A stretch of DNA of 64,000 nucleotides, from NCBI RefSeq assembly GCF_018613195.1, contig NZ_JAGGQQ010000010.1, positions 62,001-126,000 on the forward strand. The letters are read 5' to 3'. Of this stretch, positions 51,831 through 60,491 are shown one piece after another; position 1 is the first letter of the stretch; each line of letters begins with the position of its first letter. Both the position numbers and the translations under genes were made by a program. This DNA is from Bacillus sp. ISL-45 (GTDB taxonomy: Bacteria > Bacillota > Bacilli > Bacillales > Cytobacillaceae). Under the pieces are notes generated by a model. The model saw only the letters and a list, made by a program, of their open reading frames with translations. It did not search any database and was not told the origin of the DNA.

Positions 51831-52392
51831 ACGGATTCTCCCTTTTGCCAGGAACCTTCTTGAACTGGCAGTGAAACCCGGTGACATCGCAGTTGATGCC
51901 ACCGTCGGCAACGGGCATGATACCATATTTTTAGCCAACCTGGTTGGCCCTGCCGGCAGGATTTACGGCTTTGATATTCAGGATGAAGCATTAATGTCAT
52001 GCAAAACGAAGCTTCGTGAACATGAACTGCAGGATCAGGTGACCCTGTTTCATACTGGACATGAAAACATCACAGAGTGCATTCCCCCGCTGCATTTTGG
52101 AAAAATAACCGGCGCCGTTTTCAACCTCGGCTATCTGCCAGGCGGCAATAAGGACATTGTCACAGTTCCGGAAACGACCATCCAGGCCATCGACCAGCTC
52201 CTGGAAATCATGGTGCCAGAGGGTATCATTGTGATTGTGATATACCATGGACACCCCGAAGGCAAGGTTGAACGAGAATATTTATTGCGTTATGTAAAAT
52301 CACTGGATCAAAATATAGCACATGTATTGGAATATAAATTCTTGAACCAGAAAAATAATCCGCCATTTATTATTGCGATTGAGAAGAGATAG
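51820..52392 (+). CDS. ytqB: YtqB, SAM-dependent methyltransferase (rRNA methylase family)
   Basis: 190 residues. SAM motif DATVGNGHDTIFLA near residue 27, acidic FDIQDEA, and NLGYLPGG near residue 105 in place of motif IV (NPPY type). It belongs to the YtqB class I methyltransferase family. ATG 51820 overlaps the end of ytqA, so translation is coupled. Ends before a strong terminator. Confidence 0.87.
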   Translation: MKLERILPFARNLLELAVKPGDIAVDATVGNGHDTIFLANLVGPAGRIYGFDIQDEALMSCKTKLREHELQDQVTLFHTGHENITECIPPLHFGKITGAVFNLGYLPGGNKDIVTVPETTIQAIDQLLEIMVPEGIIVIVIYHGHPEGKVEREYLLRYVKSLDQNIAHVLEYKFLNQKNNPPFIIAIEKR

Positions 52393-52393
52393 G

Positions 52394-52422
52394 AAGCCTT
52401 CCCGGAATCGGGAGGCTTTTTT
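52394..52422 (+). terminator. Terminator of ytqAB
   Basis: AAGCCT-T-CCCG-GAAT-CGGG-AGGCTTTTTT. Confidence 0.9.
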
Positions 52423-52532
52423 CTTTGGACAAGAAGGGAGATCCTTGCCCATGTCGGCCATACATTTCGCTTTTATGTTCCCGGTTTCTCCCTCTTGGAC
52501 AAAAACCGGGCACATATTTATTATCCAAACCC

Positions 52533-52565
52533 TAAAAAGCAGCCAGGGAATCTAACTCCTGGCTG
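52533..52565 (-). terminator. Terminator of ytpA-ytpB
   Basis: CAGCCAGG, 10-nt loop, CCTGGCTG then CTTTTTAG on the minus strand. Confidence 0.85.
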
Positions 52566-52569
52566 TACT

Positions 52570-53664
52570 TTACTTTATAAACGCCTTCACCACTCCTGCA
52601 GGAATCCACCTCTGCAATGATCGATATGCTCGTCCATTTATATAAAAGAAGTAGCTGACGGGGCCGGCTGTTTTGATCATTTCCCTGGCCAGCTTCCTGA
52701 TTCTCTCCTGGCGCCTTACTTTTTCATCGGACAGGTAAACGCCGAGCAGTCCGCGATTAATTAGTTTGTGGAAGTTCCGATGCGGCAATCGTGCCGTGTG
52801 ATGATCGGCATTTTCCACGAAATGCCGGAGCCGCTCGAATAATGCTTCTTCATTTTCATAATAGAAGCAGAAGTTCAAATCCCCGCCTTCAAGGTCCTCT
52901 TCCTGGTCAATGAAATAATCGAGCAGGATGTGCAGCCCTTGTATGTATGGAAAATAGCCATTCCGGATGCTGTCAGCATACTCCGGTTTGAAATCCTCGC
53001 GAAGCGCGTAGCTCACCAGGCAAAAGATTCCGAGCGTCGAGCCGGTACAGGCAGAGAATTCGTACCACTCCATGTCCGGAATATTTTCACGGTGACCGTC
53101 GAACCATGTTTGCAGTCTCGGGACTCGCTCTTTGACCTCAACGTGCTTGTGAATCTGCAAATCACAGTAATAGTCACATAGCTCCTGCAAATGCTGCTGG
53201 ATCTCATGATAATGATCCAGTTCTCCAAGGACTTCTCGGCAAACGGTCACCAGCTCGATCAGATATCCGCCATCATTCTGGTCTTCCCGTTCGCGATAGT
53301 AATTTTTCAGCTGGCTGTTAAGAGTAAGGGCATCTGACATTGATTCATGCAGCGCTGAGAAGTCCTTGGGATCCATTGACGTGCTGCGATCACAGAGATT
53401 ATCAAGATAATCGCTGATTGTCTGGTATGCGACAATGAACCGGATCGCCTGCTTATATTGTTTTTTCGCAGTCAGGCTTAATATCGAGCCACCCTCACAA
53501 TGAAATGTCTTATGCTTGATACTGGCCAGCGCCTGTTTCCTTAATTCCGGATTGGGAATCTCCTCTGCCCTGCTTTTCCAGTATGCAAGCTCACGGTGTA
53601 CCTGAGGCAGGACTTGCCTGTACACACGATACATCAAACTGATGGGCATTGATGGGATCATCAT
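52570..53664 (-). CDS. ytpB: Tetraprenyl-beta-curcumene synthase family protein YtpB
   Basis: 364 residues, all helical (DUF2600). YtpB of B. subtilis cyclises tetraprenyl diphosphate to a sesquarterpene. Acidic metal-binding candidates include SDYLDNLCDR near residue 85 and YFIDQEEDLEGGD near residue 244. It lacks a classical DDxxD in the first position, as expected for this family. Located 25 bp after ytpA on the same strand, an operon known for lipid-derived products. Confidence 0.87.
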   Translation of the reverse strand: MMIPSMPISLMYRVYRQVLPQVHRELAYWKSRAEEIPNPELRKQALASIKHKTFHCEGGSILSLTAKKQYKQAIRFIVAYQTISDYLDNLCDRSTSMDPKDFSALHESMSDALTLNSQLKNYYREREDQNDGGYLIELVTVCREVLGELDHYHEIQQHLQELCDYYCDLQIHKHVEVKERVPRLQTWFDGHRENIPDMEWYEFSACTGSTLGIFCLVSYALREDFKPEYADSIRNGYFPYIQGLHILLDYFIDQEEDLEGGDLNFCFYYENEEALFERLRHFVENADHHTARLPHRNFHKLINRGLLGVYLSDEKVRRQERIRKLAREMIKTAGPVSYFFYINGRAYRSLQRWIPAGVVKAFIK

Positions 53665-53688
53665 GCTGCAGCTTCATCCTCTCCATAG

Positions 53689-54492
53689 CTAATACACATA
53701 ACCAATCGCCTTCAGCTGACTGATGGCAAAATCATGTGCATAATCAAAAACCTCTTCTCGTTCAGGTTCGTTGAAAACTTCATGATAGCACTTCGGCCAT
53801 TCTTTATATCTTTTTTCCGACAATGGCGCATTATTGAACCATTCCTTGACAGAACGTTTATCTACAATATGATCATCGCCGCCTTGAATTAGCAAAGTCG
53901 GGACGTCCTGTACTTTATCTATATTTTCAAACGCCTGCTCCATTGCTGCCACCAGCTCACGGTACCAGCGCACCGACACCTTGGTGATATAGAGTGAATC
54001 ATTTGCGTCGACTGCCCTGACATCCTCATTCCTGGTGGCCATCTCGACTGACAGGCCAGGAGAAATCCTGAAAGTCGGCACAGTGACATTCAAGCCGTGC
54101 GACAGCATATCCAGCATTTTCGAAGGATAATTCACCAATCCGAGGCAAGGCGATGACAAAATCAGGCCGGCAATTTCGACCCGCTCCTCCTGCAGCATAC
54201 GGATGGCAACGAGCCCGCCCATGCTGTGGCCCAGTAAAAATACTGGGAGATCAAAGTCATACGCAGCTTCAACCCATTCTTTCACTTCCATGATATATTC
54301 GTCAAATGAATCAATATGGCCACGGTTCGCCCTTGTCGTCATGCCCTGCCCAGGCAAATCACCCATTATGACATGAAATCCGGATGAGCGCCAGGCTTCA
54401 ATCAGCCAGCCATACCGGCGATGATGCTCCAACGCACCATGAATCATCACGATTACAGCCTTAGCATCCCCATCAGCTTCCCATTTCCACAT
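53689..54492 (-). CDS. ytpA: YtpA, alpha/beta hydrolase (lysophospholipase)
   Basis: 267 residues. Catalytic triad candidates: Ser90 in LLGHSMGG, Asp in LIQGGDDHIVD near residue 207 and His in CYHEVFNEPE near residue 239. The N-terminal HGALEHHRRYG is the oxyanion segment of the monoacylglycerol lipase-like family. In B. subtilis YtpA makes the phospholipid antibiotic bacilysocin. ATG 54492 has GGGGGA upstream. First gene of ytpA-ytpB. Confidence 0.87.
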   Translation of the reverse strand: MWKWEADGDAKAVIVMIHGALEHHRRYGWLIEAWRSSGFHVIMGDLPGQGMTTRANRGHIDSFDEYIMEVKEWVEAAYDFDLPVFLLGHSMGGLVAIRMLQEERVEIAGLILSSPCLGLVNYPSKMLDMLSHGLNVTVPTFRISPGLSVEMATRNEDVRAVDANDSLYITKVSVRWYRELVAAMEQAFENIDKVQDVPTLLIQGGDDHIVDKRSVKEWFNNAPLSEKRYKEWPKCYHEVFNEPEREEVFDYAHDFAISQLKAIGYVY

Positions 54493-54559
54493 GACCATTC
54501 CCCCACTCAAATACTTTTTCTTTCTTTAAAAGAACTATAATATATAATTAGTGAATTAG

Positions 54560-54799
54560 AAAAGCGGAAGCGCCTCGGTCAGCCCCGAAAAGCGCTGGAG
54601 GGCCGAACAGTGAAGTCGCTCTTTGACTTCATTGGGCGGACCGAAACCGAAAAGTATAGCCGACTGCCCAGAAACGCAGAAACTGGAGACTCCGACAAAG
54701 AAGCGCTTTTTGCTTCTGCCGGCGGAGTTGAAGTTTCGGAGTTTCTAGGAGGCGGCACTAGACAAACGACTCGAGGGGCTAGGCGCTGGAGCTGGACAA
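54560..54799 (+). repeat. Modular interspersed repeat, copy D (medium form)
   Basis: Head AAAAGCGGAAGCGCCTCGG, core hairpin GAAGTCGCTCTTTGACTTC, second optional module (GAAACGCAGAAACTGGAGAC, GAAGCGCTTTTTGCTTC), tail CTCGAGGGGCTAGGCGCTGG. The first optional module is absent. Fills the gap between divergent ytpA and ytoA. Confidence 0.88.
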
Positions 54800-54874
54800 T
54801 TCTCAAAGTTAATTTTATACTTTCTAATTCTAAATTAAAAACGAAAGCATCAATAAATTACAGGAGTGTGCGCA

Positions 54875-55390
54875 ATGATTTACCCTTACAAAGGAAAAAC
54901 ACCTAAAATAGCGGATTCTGCTTTTATTGCGGATTATGTAACAATTACCGGAGACGTCGAAATCGGCGAGGAATCGAGTGTCTGGTTCAATACCTCGATC
55001 CGCGGCGATGTAGCTCCGACGGTCATTGGCAATAAAGTCAATATCCAGGATAACTCAGTCCTGCACCAGAGTCCGAACAATCCATTAATCCTCGAAGATG
55101 AAGTGACGGTCGGACATCAGGTCATCCTTCACAGCTGCATCATCAGGAAAAAAGCCTTGATCGGGATGGGCTCGATTATCCTTGACCAGGCTGAAATCGG
55201 AGAAGGTGCGTTTATCGGTGCCGGCAGCCTTGTTCCGCAGGGAAAGAAAATCCCGCCCAACACACTGGCTTTTGGTCGCCCGGCAAAGGTCATCCGTGAA
55301 TTGAATGAAGACGATATCCGCGACATGGAACGGATCTCCAGAGAATACGCTGAAAAAGGACAATACTATAAAAGTTTGCAACAAAGGTGA
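54875..55390 (+). CDS. ytoA: YtoA, gamma-carbonic anhydrase-like hexapeptide protein
   Basis: 171 residues of left-handed beta-helix repeats (IGEESSVWFNTSIRGDVAP; IGNKVNIQDNSVLHQS; VGHQVILHSC; IGMGSIILDQAEIG). Metal ligands His64, His81 and His86 match the gamma-carbonic anhydrase site. The family includes carbonic anhydrases and acyltransferases; activity is not certain. ATG 54875 has AGGAG 10 nt upstream. Confidence 0.88.
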   Translation: MIYPYKGKTPKIADSAFIADYVTITGDVEIGEESSVWFNTSIRGDVAPTVIGNKVNIQDNSVLHQSPNNPLILEDEVTVGHQVILHSCIIRKKALIGMGSIILDQAEIGEGAFIGAGSLVPQGKKIPPNTLAFGRPAKVIRELNEDDIRDMERISREYAEKGQYYKSLQQR

Positions 55391-55475
55391 ATGATCCGCT
55401 AAAAAAACTCCCTCACCAGTCCGATACTAAATAATATAATATACCCTTTTATTTTTGAAATATGCGGACGTGGTG

Positions 55476-56360
55476 ATGGATGTGGACAAACTGTATTTAC
55501 CGCTTGCGGCGATTATCCCGCTGGTGTTCTTGTTTTTTCTGTTGATCCGAAAACAAAATAGCATGATGAAATCTATCCTGATGTTCCTGTTTGTTTTTAC
55601 ATCGATCCTCGGGGCTTTCCTGATGGAAAATGTGCAGGCTTCCCATGTTGCCAAGGCCGTACAATCGGTGAAAAACTGGCTTGAAGAGCCTGAACCGGCT
55701 TCCGAAAGGGCACCTGTGATCATAGAAAATTATGAACCTGATATCATCCCGATTAAAAAACAGGTACTCCTGGACGCGCCGATCATCTGGCAAATGCCTG
55801 AGCTCCCAAGAGGATGTGAGGTCACAAGCCTGGCCATGCTTCTGCAGCATCAAGGGGTGGAGGCTGACAAGCTGACACTCGCAAGAGAAGTGAAGAAAAA
55901 CCCTGCCGAATATCGTCTTAGTGATGGCAAAATCTATTTTGGCGATCCGAATAAAGGGTTTGTCGGCAATATGTACACCTACACAGAACCAGGACTTGGA
56001 GTCTATCACAAGCCGATTGCCGAACTGGCAGAACAGTATCTTCCCGGCAAAATAAAAGATTTGACGGGCGCAGAATTACAGGAGCTGAAAATCCACCTGT
56101 CAGATGGCCGGCCGGTTTGGATCATCACGAACACCGAATACAGAAAACTGGACGATAGCTTTTTCCAGACATGGTATACGCCTGATGGACCCGTGAAAGT
56201 AACCATGAAGGAGCATTCAGTCCTGATTACAGGCTATGATGAACACTTCATTTACTTCAATGACCCATTAACGGGCGAAAAAAATAAAAAAGCACCCATG
56301 AAGGACTTCGTGGAAGCCTGGGTGCAAATGGGAAGGCAGGCCATTACCTACCTTCCCTGA
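55476..56360 (+). CDS. C39-like peptidase family membrane protein (YvpB-like)
   Basis: 294 residues. Two N-terminal hydrophobic segments (residues 7-25 and 33-50) are followed by an extracytoplasmic C39-type papain-like domain with Cys in LPRGCEVTSLAMLLQ (about residue 114), His in KEHSVLITGYD and Asn/Asp in FIYFNDPLTGE. This arrangement matches YvpB/DUF3335-type proteins, not bacteriocin exporters. ATG 55476 chosen; the TTG at 55455 has no ribosome site. Substrate unknown. Converges on asnB. Confidence 0.8.
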   Translation: MDVDKLYLPLAAIIPLVFLFFLLIRKQNSMMKSILMFLFVFTSILGAFLMENVQASHVAKAVQSVKNWLEEPEPASERAPVIIENYEPDIIPIKKQVLLDAPIIWQMPELPRGCEVTSLAMLLQHQGVEADKLTLAREVKKNPAEYRLSDGKIYFGDPNKGFVGNMYTYTEPGLGVYHKPIAELAEQYLPGKIKDLTGAELQELKIHLSDGRPVWIITNTEYRKLDDSFFQTWYTPDGPVKVTMKEHSVLITGYDEHFIYFNDPLTGEKNKKAPMKDFVEAWVQMGRQAITYLP

Positions 56361-56363
56361 TTA

Positions 56364-58259
56364 TTAAGACTGCAATACTTTTTGAGCCTCATACTCCTTT
56401 TGGTAGGAGTATTTTTTTTCGACATACACATCATGCCACATCATGAACATCAATACCGTCCAGATTTTGCGGCTGTTATCCGCCTTGTTCTGGCAGTGGT
56501 CATCCAGCAGCTTCAAAAGGTATGACTTATTGATGAGATGCTCTGTGTTGCTTTCCTTGATGATATTCTTTGCCCATTCATTCATTTCATTCTTCAGCCA
56601 GTGGCGGATCGGCACCGGGAAGCCCAGCTTCTTGCGGGTTAACACATGCTCAGGAACCACACCTTCAGCCGCTTTACGTAAGATATACTTCGTTGTATTA
56701 TTAGCCGTCTTCAGGCTTGTAGGAATCTTCGAAGCTGTTTCGAAAACAATCTTATCCAGGAACGGAACACGAAGCTCCAGTGAATGAGCCATCGTCATTT
56801 TATCAGCTTTTAATAAAATGTCGCCGCGCATCCATGTATGAATGTCGATATATTGCATCGTATCAACCGGGTCATATCCTCTGCTCTCCCTGTAAAGAGG
56901 TTTCGTGATATCCCTGTAATCGTACTGGCCGTTATATACGTGCAGCAGCTCGCTCTTCTCTTTTTCAGTGAACATCTTCGCATTTCCGATATAACGTTCT
57001 TCCATTGGCGTCACGCCGCGTTCAATGAAGCTTTTCCCCTTCATTCCCTCTGGCATCATTTTCGCGATGCCTTTTAGCATGACCTTCCCTGCCTGTGGGA
57101 TTTTTTTGAACATCTCAAGATCCTGCGGTTCACGGTAGATATTGTATCCGCCGAACAGTTCATCCGCTCCTTCACCTGAAAGGACAACCGTTACATGCTT
57201 CCGTGCTTCACGGGCAACAAAATACAAAGGGATCGCTGCCGGGTCGGCAAGCGGGTCATCCATATGCCACATGATTTTCGGCAGTTCATCCATGTATTCC
57301 TGAGGACTGATTACATAGCTGATGTTTTCGACACCGAGTCGATCGGCTGTTTCCTTCGCGACGTCAATTTCGCTGAAGCCATTCTGTTCAAAACCAACAG
57401 AGAATGTCTTGATTCCAGGATGGTACTGCTTCGCAATCGACGCGATGATCGAAGAATCAATTCCGCCAGAAAGGAATGATCCAACCGGCACATCACTGCG
57501 CATGTGGATTTTTACGGATTCAAACAGGACGTCCCTGATCTCCTTCGTGAATTCATCCTCCGTTTTGTGGATTGGCGAAAAGCTCGCTTTCCAGTAACGC
57601 TTGATTTCCATCGGTGAACCGATTTTCTTTGTAAAATAATGCCCCGGTTCAAGCTTGTAAATGCCTTCGGACATTGTATTCGGCTCTGGTACGAACTGAT
57701 ATGTCAAATAATGCTGGAGAGCCTTGTAATCAAGGACATCGTTTTCCAGTGCAAGCAGGATACTCTTTTTCTCAGAACCAAAGAACGTGCGGTCGCCATC
57801 TTCAAAGTAGAAAAATGGCTTGATGCCAAAATGGTCACGGGCACCGTAAAGAACCTGCTCCTGCTTATCCCAGATGACAAACGCGAACATTCCGCGCAGC
57901 TTGTCGACAGCCTGCTCTTTAAGATGGCTGTATAGAGCAATGATGACTTCAGTATCCGAGTGAGTTTCGAAGCTAAGCCCTTCTTCAATCAACTCTTCAC
58001 GAAGCTCAAGATAGTTGTAGATTTCCCCGTTGAAAATGATCCAGTAACGCTCATTTTCATAGGTCAAGGGCTGATGGCCAGCCTCAAGGTCGATGATGCT
58101 CAGACGGCGGAAGCCGAATTGGATATGCTCATCATAGAAATATCCATCATCATCAGGCCCGCGATGGGTAATGATATTATTCATATTTTTAAACAGCTGC
58201 TTATTATATCCGCTGAATTCCTGTGCATTCTCATGTACACAACCGATAAAACCACACAT
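56364..58259 (-). CDS. asnB: Asparagine synthetase B (glutamine-hydrolysing)
   Basis: 631 residues. Cys2 after the initiator Met (MCGFIGCV) is the glutaminase nucleophile, so the ATG at 58259 is the start; HRGPDDDGYF and FNGEIYN follow. The synthetase domain has the PP-loop SGGIDSS near residue 265. Makes asparagine from aspartate with glutamine nitrogen. Placed next to metK and pckA as in B. subtilis. Confidence 0.95.
   Translation of the reverse strand: MCGFIGCVHENAQEFSGYNKQLFKNMNNIITHRGPDDDGYFYDEHIQFGFRRLSIIDLEAGHQPLTYENERYWIIFNGEIYNYLELREELIEEGLSFETHSDTEVIIALYSHLKEQAVDKLRGMFAFVIWDKQEQVLYGARDHFGIKPFFYFEDGDRTFFGSEKKSILLALENDVLDYKALQHYLTYQFVPEPNTMSEGIYKLEPGHYFTKKIGSPMEIKRYWKASFSPIHKTEDEFTKEIRDVLFESVKIHMRSDVPVGSFLSGGIDSSIIASIAKQYHPGIKTFSVGFEQNGFSEIDVAKETADRLGVENISYVISPQEYMDELPKIMWHMDDPLADPAAIPLYFVAREARKHVTVVLSGEGADELFGGYNIYREPQDLEMFKKIPQAGKVMLKGIAKMMPEGMKGKSFIERGVTPMEERYIGNAKMFTEKEKSELLHVYNGQYDYRDITKPLYRESRGYDPVDTMQYIDIHTWMRGDILLKADKMTMAHSLELRVPFLDKIVFETASKIPTSLKTANNTTKYILRKAAEGVVPEHVLTRKKLGFPVPIRHWLKNEMNEWAKNIIKESNTEHLINKSYLLKLLDDHCQNKADNSRKIWTVLMFMMWHDVYVEKKYSYQKEYEAQKVLQS
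56391..56419 (+). terminator. Plus-strand terminator inside the 3' end of asnB
   Basis: ATACTCC, 8-nt loop, GGAGTAT, then TTTTTTT. It serves the plus-strand C39-like gene but lies in the asnB coding sequence (residues KKYSYQKEY). Confidence 0.8.
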
Positions 58260-58277
58260 TATGTACTTCACCTTCTC

Positions 58278-58325
58278 CATTTCAGAAAAAATTTAGTTTT
58301 TCATTTCAGAAAAAATTTAGTTTTG
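58278..58325 (+). repeat. 24-bp tandem duplication in the asnB leader
   Basis: CATTTCAGAAAAAATTTAGT plus TTTT, twice in a row, 20 bp upstream of the asnB start. The rest of the gap to metK (58326-58535) shows no gene or recognised RNA. Confidence 0.85.
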
Positions 58326-58535
58326 CGCTGATTTCCGCTCAAGGCGCGATTTTTATAACAAAGAACCTAAAGAAATGCATCTTTCTAAAAACATACCATC
58401 TAATACTATCATTAAACGCAAAATTTTTGCAGTAAAATCTAAGGGAAATTTAAGGTAATACTCTATTTTACACCTTTTGAACCAGGTGCAAACCAGGTGA
58501 GTTTTTGAGTGTTCCCTGATTAGACGGCAAATAAT

Positions 58536-58569
58536 AAAGGGAGTTACATATTCCTATGCAACTCCCTTT
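58536..58569 (-). terminator. Terminator of metK
   Basis: AAAGGGAGTT, 14-nt loop, AACTCCCTTT then ATTATT on the minus strand. Confidence 0.75.
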
Positions 58570-58577
58570 GTACTTTT

Positions 58578-59780
58578 TTATTTATCTAGTGCTTGGGTGC
58601 GAAGCGTCTCTGCCTTGTCTGTACGTTCCCATGGAAGGTCAACGTCAGAACGGCCAAAGTGTCCATAAGCAGCTGTCTGCTTGTAGATTGGCTTGCGCAG
58701 GTCAAGCATATTGATGATTCCAGCAGGACGAAGGTCGAAGTTGCTTTCTACAACGTCGATCAATACATCTTCGCTTACTTTGCCTGTTCCGAAAGTATCG
58801 ATTGAGATGGATACCGGACGAGCAACACCGATTGCGTATGCAAGCTGAACTTCAACTTTTTCAGCAAGGCCGGCAGCTACGATGTTCTTCGCAACGTAAC
58901 GTGCAGCGTATGCAGCTGAACGGTCAACTTTTGTAGGATCCTTACCAGAGAATGCGCCTCCGCCATGGCGAGCGTATCCGCCGTAAGTATCTACGATGAT
59001 CTTGCGGCCAGTAAGACCTGCATCACCCTGTGGTCCGCCGATTACGAAACGGCCAGTTGGATTGATGAAGTATTTTGTGTTTTCGTCGATCAATTCCGCT
59101 GGTACAACAGGCTTGATGACATGTTCTTTAAGGTTGCGCTGGATTTGCTCGAGCGAAACTTCCGGGTGGTGCTGAGTGGAGATAACAATTGTATCGATGC
59201 GGACTGGCTTGTCGTTCTCATCGTACTCTACTGTTACCTGAGTTTTTCCGTCTGGACGAAGGTATGGAAGGATTTCTTCCTTGCGCACTTCAGTCAGGCG
59301 GCGGGAAATCTTATGTGCCAATGAAATCGGAAGCGGCATTAGCTCTTTCGTTTCGTTGCAGGCAAACCCGAACATTAAGCCCTGGTCTCCTGCTCCGATT
59401 GCTTCGATTTCTGCATCGGACATTTGGCCTTCACGTGCTTCAAGCGCCTGGTCAACACCCATTGCGATGTCAGCAGACTGCTCGTCAATTGAAGTCAATA
59501 CAGCGCATGTTTCAGAGTCGAAACCGTACTTCGCGCGAGTATAGCCAATTTCCTTGACTGTTTCACGAACGATTTTCGGAATGTCTACGTATGTAGATGT
59601 AGTGATTTCCCCTGCAACAAGTACAAGTCCTGTTGTAACTGATGTTTCAGCAGCAACACGTGCATTAGCATCTTTTGCAAGGATCGCATCCAAAATCGCG
59701 TCAGAAATCTGGTCGCAGATTTTATCCGGATGGCCTTCTGTTACTGATTCAGAAGTGAACAAACGGCGTTTGTTTGACAT
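58578..59780 (-). CDS. metK: S-adenosylmethionine synthetase MetK
   Basis: 400 residues. [23 protein letters not shown] at the N-terminus, [12 protein letters not shown] near residue 120 and [19 protein letters not shown] near residue 265 are the MetK signatures. Makes SAM from methionine and ATP. ATG 59780 follows GGGAGGAAC. Controlled by the SAM-I riboswitch far upstream. The SpeD and TrmB encoded in the window use its product. Confidence 0.97.
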   Translation of the reverse strand: MSNKRRLFTSESVTEGHPDKICDQISDAILDAILAKDANARVAAETSVTTGLVLVAGEITTSTYVDIPKIVRETVKEIGYTRAKYGFDSETCAVLTSIDEQSADIAMGVDQALEAREGQMSDAEIEAIGAGDQGLMFGFACNETKELMPLPISLAHKISRRLTEVRKEEILPYLRPDGKTQVTVEYDENDKPVRIDTIVISTQHHPEVSLEQIQRNLKEHVIKPVVPAELIDENTKYFINPTGRFVIGGPQGDAGLTGRKIIVDTYGGYARHGGGAFSGKDPTKVDRSAAYAARYVAKNIVAAGLAEKVEVQLAYAIGVARPVSISIDTFGTGKVSEDVLIDVVESNFDLRPAGIINMLDLRKPIYKQTAAYGHFGRSDVDLPWERTDKAETLRTQALDK

Positions 59781-60013
59781 CTGAGTTCCTCCCTTATTTA
59801 TAAAAATTGATCGAGGCTGTCCCAATACAGACCCCGGGTTGATACGGTACTCATTCCCTATGTAGTATGAAATAAACGCTGAGTTTTTATTAGAAAAATT
59901 TGTTTAGGATTCATGGTGAATGTCTTTTTTTCCTAATTTCACCCACGGGAGCAATGACACCTAAGAAGGCAGTCCAGCAGCATTTCCATGCATCGGACAG
60001 AAAAAAGCAATAT
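59781..60013. other. metK leader downstream of the riboswitch
   Basis: About 230 nt between the riboswitch terminator and metK. No ORF with a ribosome site; no further structure recognised. The length is unusual for an S-box leader. Confidence 0.6.
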
Positions 60014-60210
60014 AAAAAACCTCTCCATTTACGAGGAAAGGTTTTTGCTTAAATCCGCGCCTTTCGCTCTTATCGTTCAAGGGCAGTTCCCTTGCGTCAG
60101 GTTAGCACCTTTGCCCGGAAAAAGATCAGCATTCCAAAGGCTGTTTTTTCACGTTTGCAGGTTGCTGGGTTTCATTGGGCCTGTCCCTCCACCAGCTCGG
60201 GATAAGAGAG
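60014..60210 (-). promoter_or_regulatory. SAM-I (S-box) riboswitch of metK
   Basis: Minus strand: P1 strand CTCTTATC near 60205, GAGCTGGTGGAGGGAC, GGCCCAATGAAACCC, AGCAACC, then GGTGCTAACC and the closing P1 strand GATAAGAG at 60067-60074. The terminator AAAACCTTTCC..GGAGAGGTTTT plus T run is at 60014-60046. SAM binding should terminate transcription before metK. Confidence 0.96.
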
Positions 60211-60336
60211 TATCCGTTCAAGGACAAATCATATCGAAACTATAATTGCATGTCAATGATTTTCTCGGTAATTTTGTCGATTGTTGTTGAAAGTTTTTTT
60301 GTATAATAAAAAGGTACTTAAATGAACCCTTTTTGC

Positions 60337-60365
60337 TTGACTATATAAAGAAAGAATTATATAAC
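60337..60365 (+). promoter_or_regulatory. Sigma-A promoter candidate upstream of pckA
   Basis: TTGACT-N17-TATAAC, about 125 bp before the pckA start. Confidence 0.55.
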
Positions 60366-60420
60366 GCAAGTGAGGTACAAGGTAATTTTCCGAATCATTA
60401 GTATAGATTAATTGAACCAA

Positions 60421-60431
60421 TGTGTTATACT
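60421..60431 (+). promoter_or_regulatory. CcpN-type operator with a -10 box
   Basis: TGTGTTATACT fits the CcpN consensus TRTGHYATAYW as I remember it, and contains a -10-like TATACT. CcpN represses pckA and gapB on sugars in B. subtilis. Confidence 0.5.
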
Positions 60432-60491
60432 AATAACGAGATGTAAACACTTACAAATTATTAATCTTTTAAAAAAGGAAGGTATTCTCCG

